Shown one piece after another: positions 56,230-64,000 of a stretch of 64,000 bases of DNA. Both the position numbers and the translations under genes were made by a program. The notes beneath the pieces are model-generated. The model was not told the origin of the DNA. It ran no database searches and worked only from the letters and a program-made list of their open reading frames with translations. How positions within the stretch are numbered: the stretch's first letter is position 1; each line of letters begins with the position of its first letter. Origin of the DNA: Lepidodermella squamata (lineage: Eukaryota; Gastrotricha). The stretch is taken from the NCBI GenBank assembly GCA_047495785.1, contig JBLDXI010000009.1, positions 5,394,001-5,458,000 on the forward strand. The letters run 5' to 3'.

Positions 56230-56837
56230 TGCGAATATTCAGTAAAAATGTCTAAATTCCAAAAAATCAGCCAAAATTATGAAAAAACGATACAATTTGT
56301 TGAGCAGCAGTTGAAACAAATTTCTTTTCAAATTCAAAGTATGCTTTTTACATTTTTCAATGTGATTCAAACGCTTTCAAACCTTAAATGACACTACGAG
56401 ACGTTTCACAAAGCAGTGAAAAAACGAAGATTTCGATCATTTTTCAATTGGACTATACATTTCCATCTAATTCAATTTAGCCGAAATCCCGATATATATA
56501 TATTTCAAATTGGAGTAAAAGATCTCTGTTTTATTCAAAAAATTTCGAATAATTTAAATTTCAAAATTCGGATCAAAAATGCTATATTTCCTGAATTAAT
56601 TCGATCGAAAATCCTTTCATTTCACTAGTTTTTCCCTAGTAAAACGTCTCCAGTTTCAATTGACGAATAAACATGATACGCAGTGCTGATAGTATGTATG
56701 TAACATTTTTTAACAACCGGGCGAACGAACGTGTGAGAGCATCAAAAATTTCTCAGCCACAAAAAAAACAAATCGAGCAGCTAATAAACGATTGGTCTAG
56801 TCATATTAATGTGTCCAAAACTCGGATCGATTGACTA
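56230..56837. other. Intergenic between RABL6 and PYM1
   Basis: Very AT-rich and featureless. The genes are head to tail on the minus strand. Confidence 0.5.
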
Positions 56838-58185
56838 TCATTTCTTCGAATTTCCAGTAGTCCTCGAAACAGTGGTCCACGCTTCAGCGGCCGCCAGTGA
56901 CTGCTCGCGGGCTTTCGTTTCATCGCGCACCGAGACCACCAATTTCGCGAGTTGCGCCTCCAAATCGTCGATTTCGCGCGCAACTTCCGGCCGCGCCGCC
57001 AGTTTCGCGACTTGTTCCGGCGTTAGCGAGACGGTAACACCCGCAACGGCGGCGGTTTTCGCCTTCAACTCGTCGATTTGACGCAGGCGTTTGCGCAGGT
57101 TCCGCAGCCGGTGCTCGATCGAACTCGCGTCTGATTTGCCTTCGCTGGCGTTGGACGCGATCGATTCTGGGCCCTGTTTCGGCTTTTCGGGCGAGGAGGG
57201 CAGCGAAACGTAGGCGGTCGAGGCGGTTTCTTCCGTCGATTCCGACCTTGTGTCGGCTTTCGATGTGGCTTGCCGTTTTTCCCTGGAAAATAACAAAAAA
57301 AATCAATCAATATGGACAAGTTTAAAATGTAGAGTGTGAGGCATTAAAAATAGTTATAAATAATTCAGAATTAAGTCAACTCGATACTTCGAAGTATACC
57401 CAGCAAAAAACTCAAATTTCGAAAAATTAGCAATTCGACCGTTTAGAATGAAAATGCACGATTATTTTTCGATTCTAATAAGAAAACTCCTAACAGGCTC
57501 AGGAGTTCTCGTTGAATAATCCGAAAAAATCTGATTCGAAAAAATTCAAACAATTTTGTTTCTTTAAGCGAAACAGCATTCTAAAATTTCTCTTTGGCAT
57601 CAATTTCTCTTTGTTATTTTTACTGCCCAAGTTGGGGATGTCGACGAATGATGAGGCTTTCATCTTTAATCTTTAATCTTTCCGATATAATAAATGAAAA
57701 CATGTACGAAATTCAGAAAAATTATTTTGATTTATTTCGAATTTGGTTCGAATTGGAAAGATGACCAATGGGAAAATTATCAAAATTAAAACTAACTTTC
57801 TTTTCGCGTTCTTTTTCGCGGCTTTCGAGAGCGGCGCAACAGCCGCGTGAGGTTTCGCCGCTAGGACATCAGCCACCGAGAGGCCAGCTGGCAGCCGAAT
57901 GCCCGCCACTGAAGAACTGCCCGAATCCGTTTTCGCCACGCTCGGCTTCACAAACTCAGCGCCGAGTGGAACGTCGCGGTTTTGCGCGGCTGTAACTTCG
58001 CGGCCGCGACTCACGTACACGGGCACTTCGTCCTGCGGGATGTAGCCCTCGCGCACGCGCCTCGCCTTGCGCCACGTGCCGTCCGGCCGCTGCGTCGCCG
58101 GAATGACCAGGTAGCCTTCTTCGTCGCGAATCACGCCCTGCCGCGTCATCGAGTCGGCCGAGGCCAATTTATTCGAAACAGCCAT
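56838..58185 (-). CDS. PYM1: Partner of Y14 and Mago (PYM/WIBG)
   Basis: Exons 58185-57797 and 57282-56838 give 277 residues. The ATG at 58185 ([12 protein letters not shown]) is the first in frame. Residues about 25-55 carry the Mago-Y14 binding domain ([30 protein letters not shown]). [16 protein letters not shown] is the basic 40S-ribosome-binding stretch. The C-terminal coiled coil reads [19 protein letters not shown] and then [20 protein letters not shown], colinear with human PYM1, ending with a longer tail ([12 protein letters not shown]). PYM removes exon junction complexes from translated mRNA. The 514-bp intron shows no features. Confidence 0.93.
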
Positions 58186-59028
58186 TTCTTTTATCGAATA
58201 GGTCCGAAGAATGAGTAGATGGACCAAGAAACTGTAGTCAGCTAGTTATAATAACAAAAACCTAAAATTTTAAAATAAATTTATAAAATTATTCCAGATT
58301 TCCTTAAAAATTTAATTTATTCCCAATTTTAAAATTAATAGAAAATTTTCCATACCAAACTTTCAAAATTCAATCCCAGCCTCATATAACAATTTCACTC
58401 TAATTCAGGATTTTTAATGAAAACACCATTATGTAAAGTTTTTTCGTTGAAATTTATATCACACTTTATTAAAAGCCGAGGGGCATAAAGCGTCGCAAGA
58501 AAACGCAATACTGACTATCAAAAAATACATCAACAAATTGGCATCGTATGTAAGTCAAAAAATATAATCAGATTTTTCACATCGGTGCAGCACGACATGG
58601 CTAGTTCAGCAAACATGATTTCTGGCAAGGTGAAAGCAGATAATAACGACAAACGGCATCGAAATAAAATACTGAAACAAAATAAGAATGACTAGCACAA
58701 TGACTGGGAGCTAAAACCGACTAGAACTGATTTCATCGAAAATCATTGCAAGAGCGAAAAATCGAATCAGATCCAATATGAATTTTCAAAAATAGCCATT
58801 CAGATCTGAAGTCTTCAACATAGGGCTTTGATCGAAAGCTTCAAACAATTTAAGAAAATAAACAAGCTAGATTATTTGAACTCAATACGCTCGGCAGTGT
58901 AAAATATAACTGAACCACAATGGAGATACATACGTCAAACAAAAGCTAGTGAAAATTGCATGATTGTGCCAAAAAATAATCACGATTTTTTTGCAGATTC
59001 GTTATCGAATATCTATGATCGGCTTCAT
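58186..59028. other. Intergenic between PYM1 and scramblase 7
   Basis: AT-rich, nothing recognised apart from the PYM1 promoter side. Confidence 0.5.
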
Positions 59029-60484
59029 TTATTTTTTGTTGCCACTTTTCTCGAAAAACATGAAATCGATCAGGAAGAGCAGACCAAGCAGACCAGCTTT
59101 CATTTTGACATCAAGGTCCATAGGAACTGAAATCGAAAAATAATTATAAAAAACTCCCAAGCATATTCCATGAATTCGATTCGAAAAAAATCCCTTTCCA
59201 ATTTTTTGAAATCACAACAAAATCTTACAAGTCATGCCGAAATTGTCCGCGTCGGTGTAGGCTTCACGCATTAAGCCAGACCACTGTTTTTTGATGACGC
59301 CTATCTCCGGATCGGTGTCTGTCTGGCCGACTGAGAAAATGCGAAACGTCATGCCGCATTCGCACTCGCAGAAGCGCGGACCGGCGACGCGCAACTGCGG
59401 CGTGCGGTTTTGGTCGAGGACGGCGAATCGAACGGGACAACAGCCGGGTTCGGAACGCGCGTAGGCTAGCACGGTGCCGTCAGGTGTCGAAATTTCGACC
59501 TCGTAGTGGCAGCCTAGAATAAAAATTACGGCGAATTAAAACACAGAACATCTCCAAAAAACCAAAATTGCAAAACTTGGGCGACAAATTAGAAAAATAT
59601 GCATTCGGCAATCTACTTCACGAATGATTTTAGTATGATCAACATTTTAACGTTAATTGAATGTTTATAATAAGCCCTGAAAAGTCTGAAAAAACCAATT
59701 TTCAAAATTCGGATCCGCTTTCAGAAATTTCAAATGTTCAACAAATTCAACGGATTTTATGAAATATATCATTTTTTTCTAGATAAAATTGCCACCATGT
59801 TAGGATAAAGCTAAAGACAGGTAAATGAAGAATAATTCAACTGACATTCGCAAGGATAGCAGCCGTTGCCAGCGCAAAATAGATAAGGCCGATGCAAGTG
59901 TAGGACGGCATTGCCGAGATTGTCGACAATCTGAATATTGAATTCACGAGCTGCGCCGGCAAAATATCGACAACAACAATCCTAGAAAAAGAGCAAGATA
60001 AGAATTAAAAAGGGGCAAAAATTATCAACATTTCAAAATAATTTTACCGTGGATTATGAACAAGTCAAAAAATTAAAATTGAAATTTCAAAATGTTGAAA
60101 CTTCAATTTAAGACTGATAGTGTCATAATTTCCGAGGTTGTATGTCACATTATATTCAGAATATAAATTTACCGTGTTTTCAAGCGCCATGTAGCACTGC
60201 TGTCCCATGTTATTGAGAATACGGTACTTGTTGTTCGTCTCGCAGCCCAGCATAGCCTCCAACAGTTCAATTTGCTGCTTCACAAGCAACTGATCCAGAT
60301 GCAGAAGATATTCGAGACCGGGCGGGCATGAGCCGATCGGCCGCGGAACTTGCATCATTTGCTGCTGTTGCTGCTGAGGCGGCATCGGCTGCATAGCCAT
60401 GCCAGGCTGGACGATTTGAACGGAAGACTGGTCGGGTACTACCGGGTAGAACGAACCCGTTGGCTGGTTCTGCGTCGGCTGCAT
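59029..60484 (-). CDS. Phospholipid scramblase 7
   Basis: Exons 60484-60173, 59981-59846, 59513-59229 and 59126-59029 give 276 residues. The Gln/Met/Pro-rich N-terminus includes a Q-run ([16 protein letters not shown]). The core is [66 protein letters not shown] and [15 protein letters not shown]. One intron (after LENT) is unique to this copy, while the intron inside the FLI/DF junction is missing. Codon third positions are more GC-rich than in copies 1-6, resembling copy 8 and PYM1. Confidence 0.88.
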
Positions 60485-62401
60485 CTTTGTACAACGCGCC
60501 TGTTAACACCCTATCAAAATTCCAAATAAAAATACGGTCTCCAGTAAATCGAGGTCCCAGCACTAAAGTTGAGCATCATTGTAGGCCGGGTTTGCAGGGT
60601 CAAAGTACAATTCTAAAAATAGCGCGTGACGGTTAAAAATAACACTACTCTGTAACATTATATGTGTAGCCTTATTTTTCAAATTTTTCAGATTTTTCAA
60701 ACTATTTTAGAAATTCCACTATTAAAATAACCCAGCATTCTCAAGATACTTTTCAATAATCTGGAGAATCTGGAGAATTTGAAAAATTATTCTAACAACT
60801 AGCTGCATTATTTCAATAGCATGAATCATGCTTTGGACTTTGACCTTACGAAACCCGGCCTACAATGATTAAAGCATTAAATTTTCCAGCTCTACTGGAT
60901 CTTTACTTTTCCCTTCATTGATTCAATTTATTTATCAGCCACCCTTAGATATGCAGAATAATTTTCAAGGTTGGCTTCATGGGCTGCTGATATCCGAAAA
61001 ATCACTGATCAGTAAAATCCATAACAAAAATCGATATTGGCTCTGAAGGAAAGATATCGAAAATGTTTACATGGTATCCAACGGTAAGAATATGCACAAT
61101 GGTAAGAATTTATCCGGCGGTAAAATCATCCCAACTCAACGCCAATGGCTAAGTAGCTTACCGCCAGGCATAGCATGTGCATATAGCACAATAACACCAG
61201 GAACTGATCAATGGCATTGAGCTACCGCGAGCTGAGCCAGATTTCCTACGCACTTCCTTTTATCAGCCAGGAAAGGCCTTGGTAAACAAGCATACAACCG
61301 GTTGCAAAGCTTTGTTGGCGGTAAAAAAAAATGAAAAAAACTAGTAAACAAGCATAAATCCGGCCTGTCTGTCGTAGATAAACATTTCTCTACAAAATTT
61401 ATCAAATTTTCGGGAGGCTCAAGACATGAATTTCAGGCCTCAGTCACTGATACAAGACTCATTGGTCGAATTCCAGATAAAAAATATAACGATTTTAACC
61501 CTCGATTCAACTTTTTCCATTTCAACTCATATTCACTTTGGTATCAGACACAAAATTTCAGAAAATGCATAGATTGCGATCGCTTGAAATCGACTCTGCT
61601 CTTCCAGTAATTAAAATAAATCACTTAAAATCCTAGGAAAAAAAAACAAAAAAATAAGTTAAACAAGCAATCGAAGCACGTTATTTTTTATTGATTGGCG
61701 TACTAATAGTAGCGATTTGCGGAAGAAATTCGCATGGAAGAGCGGCAAAAAACGCGTTACAAACCAGTGTTTACAAAAATGGCACGTATTGTTTTGCGAA
61801 ATAGCATGAAAAAAATACACACAAGATTATAATAAATACAACTATTTTGCATGCAAAAATCTCCAATGAGACTAGAATAACAACAATACAATCGATAATG
61901 CGTAGCAGTTCAATACCGAAAACTAGACTTCGATCATTATAATAGAAAAATACTGAGCTAGGAATATCGATGAAAAAATCGCACTTGCATAAAACCAGGC
62001 AAAACGCGCCGAAATCTAAAACGTATACAAAATAATCAGATTTTTTTCAAAAACAAATCAAATAAAAATTATTGAAAAATTCAACACGCATGCGAATTAG
62101 AATTGCGGAGAGATCTCTATTTCAATCGAGATTATAGGCAAGTTCCTTCACAGGTCGTAAAATTAAATTAAATAAACCGTTTCGAGACTAGAAACATGGG
62201 CACACATGAGCAGTCGAGATGCATATATAAATGAAACTGATTTCGCTCATCGTAACAAACGACAGGGAGAAAGCACAGACGCAAAAGCGGCAGTAAACAG
62301 AGCAATCAAGAGAAGATAAAACAGTCGTATAGCCTTTTCGAGCACCAATGAAAACCAAGAAAATAGAACAAATATTTTAGAGGCGGCTCCAGAAATTTCA
62401 T
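60485..62401. other. Intergenic between scramblases 7 and 8
   Basis: 1.9 kb of AT-rich DNA. Apart from the MITE-like repeat at 60577-60867 nothing is recognised. A TATATAA at about 62225 could be a promoter element or chance. Confidence 0.4.
60577..60867. repeat. MITE-like element, about 30-bp inverted ends
   Basis: CATTGTAGGCCGGGTTT (60577-60593) recurs inverted as AAACCCGGCCTACAATG (60851-60867), and the similarity continues inward to the tcaaagt word on both sides. No open frame or clear target-site duplication is present. Confidence 0.75.
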
Positions 62402-64000
62402 TCACGATCGCTTGCGGCCGTTTCCTGATTTTTCGAAGAACATGAAGTCCTGCAAAAAAAAATAAAAAATGTTCACAACTTCAAATTTTCCGATCTCTCA
62501 CTCGACTCAAAAATAAATTGATTGAAACCATGAGACCGGAGTAAATAAGTTTCAGCATTTCAACAGCAAACTAGGTATCAGTTTCTTCGAAATTTTCTGA
62601 CTTAGACAGCCGAGAAAACGTAACTGAAAAATTGAATTCAGACTGGAAATTTCTAAATTTTACAATAAAGTGAAACATAAATTTTTTTAATTATACCACT
62701 TTTTAATTAGTTATTTTTTGAAATAAATTGAAGTAGAAAATTGCTTTTCAGTCAGGATAAATTTCGAATCATTATTTTATAATTTGGAGTATAATTTCGA
62801 TGACATGTTTTTATTTACAAACAGACTAACAATTGTGAAAGCTTTACTTTGCGGATATTTCGTTAATGACCCATGGCAATAATGAAACTAAATTACGGCT
62901 TACAATAAGAAACAGCACGCCCATTAAGGTGGCTTTAACGCGCACGTCGAGATCGCGCGGGAAGGCGATGCCGAAATTATCCGCATCAGTGAACACCTCC
63001 TGCGCAAAGCCGGACCACTGCTTCACGATCTTGCCGACTTTATCGCCGCCCGACACCGGGTAAATGTCGAATTCAGACGGGCAAGGGCAGGCCGGCATGA
63101 TGCAACACGGCCCGTCGATGCGTAGCTGGGGAACCAAGGCTTCGTCGAGAATTTCAAAATTCGGGCCGCACGTTGAGCACGTCGAACGAGCGTAGCCAAG
63201 AACGGCCCCGCCAGGCGATTCGACTCGAATTTCGTGATGACAACCTAGTAGGAAAAATTAGAAATCGATATCTATTTTACAAACAACCGATAATTCATTT
63301 TCAATCAAATTTTCTATTTAAAACATGGGCGGTAAGCAAAATTATGGGCATTAATAATCAATTAGCTTGGCCTCGTTCAACTTTACGGTATATTAGGAAA
63401 AATATCTGATTTCATAATCCAGAGGGCTCGTAGTATCCAATTAACCTTTACAAATTCCACTTTCGTATGGCACTATTAATGGGCTTCGCCCACTGCACTG
63501 CGATTTTTCGTCAATAATTGGTTTTCGCGTCATAACTCAACATCTCTAGGGAATTTCATTGAAAGGTTAAATTAAATTCGGACGCTTCCAGTCATATGAA
63601 ATTTCAAAATAACAAAACTCAATTGAGCTAGGCAATTTTGAGAACATGTTTGTAAGTGAAACTCATTTCTAATTCAGGTCCAATTACTTTGAATTTTGAG
63701 AAGTTCGAATAAGAAATGCGATTCATACGTACAATTAGAGCAGCAACAGCCGCCAACAGCGCATAACTTGAATGGGCGGTGAATGCGCAGAACTTCTTGG
63801 CTCGAACTATCAACAATGTGAATCGTGAATTCGCGATTCGTCCCGCAGCAGAAACGCATACAAAACGTCGATTCTTCGAATGCGTAATAGCACTGCTGGC
63901 CCAAATTGTTGAAAATGCGGTATTTATTCGCCTCTTCGAACCCAGTCATCGCCTCAAGAATTTCAGCCTGTTGCTGCACTAATAACTGGTCGATTTGTGT
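62402..64000 (-). CDS. Phospholipid scramblase 8 (cut by window edge)
   Basis: Visible exons are 64000-63733, 63244-62904 and 62449-62402; the N-terminus lies beyond the window. The visible part starts TQIDQLLVQQQAEILEAMTG and contains FCMRFCCGTNREF, LCAVGGCCCSNC, GYARSTCSTCGPNF and TDADNFGIAFPRDLDVRVKA, then [18 protein letters not shown]. The intron that separates DNFGVS from FPxDLDV in the other copies is absent here. Family and strand match copies 1-7. Confidence 0.88.

Noticed and set aside
1-64000. CRISPR arrays, bacterial operons, riboswitches or prophage features
   Set aside because: No regularly spaced direct repeats and no prokaryotic gene structure; the DNA is eukaryotic nuclear.

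Overview
The window reads as nuclear DNA of a compact-genome invertebrate animal. Protein genes are split by GT-AG introns, most of them about 49-75 bp. tRNA genes are nuclear in type, including a tRNA-Tyr with a short intron. The gene families are metazoan: class C GPCR, anoctamin, Ki-67-like, PYM1, RABL6, astacin/CUB/kringle, a prohormone and phospholipid scramblases. I cannot name the species from the sequence. All exon models were built by hand from reading frames, splice-site consensus and phase agreement, without transcript evidence.

Layout. 1-10.9 kb: a minus-strand cluster of YKT6-like longin genes (one cut by the window edge, one broken, three apparently intact), partly made by recent tandem duplication, with a GABA-B-like receptor gene on the plus strand inside it. 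11.4-14.1 kb: METTL2 and ZCCHC7 on the minus strand, 43 bp apart, with an operon-like junction. 15.0-22.0 kb: a small hAT element, then a 1740-codon Ki-67-like gene with a MITE in its last intron. 22.5-23.3 kb: five tRNA genes. 23.5-29.9 kb: repeat-rich DNA with a reverse transcriptase fragment, a broken astacin exon, a tRNA-derived SINE-like unit, a decayed SWIM/YqaJ transposon-type gene and a long hairpin repeat. 29.9-34.6 kb: an astacin-CUB-kringle secreted protein whose zinc ligands are all lost, with two large palindromes in intron 1. 35.0-37.1 kb: eight tRNA genes, two of them present as an inverted duplicate around a hAT element. 38.0-41.8 kb: an anoctamin. 41.9-42.8 kb: a repeat-bearing prohormone that I do not recognise. 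43.1-64 kb: eight minus-strand scramblase genes, six consecutive and two more beyond RABL6 and PYM1.

The region combines single-copy housekeeping genes (METTL2 in tRNA modification, ZCCHC7 in TRAMP RNA surveillance, PYM1 in exon-junction-complex recycling, RABL6) with two locally expanded membrane-related families (longin/SNARE-like proteins and scramblases). Several family members have lost the residues that define their biochemical activity: the SNARE zero-layer arginine, the astacin HExxH motif, and the scramblase calcium loop. This suggests neofunctionalised paralogs or relics. The most novel single items are the prohormone, the zinc-less astacin and the longin protein with two SNARE-like heptad blocks.
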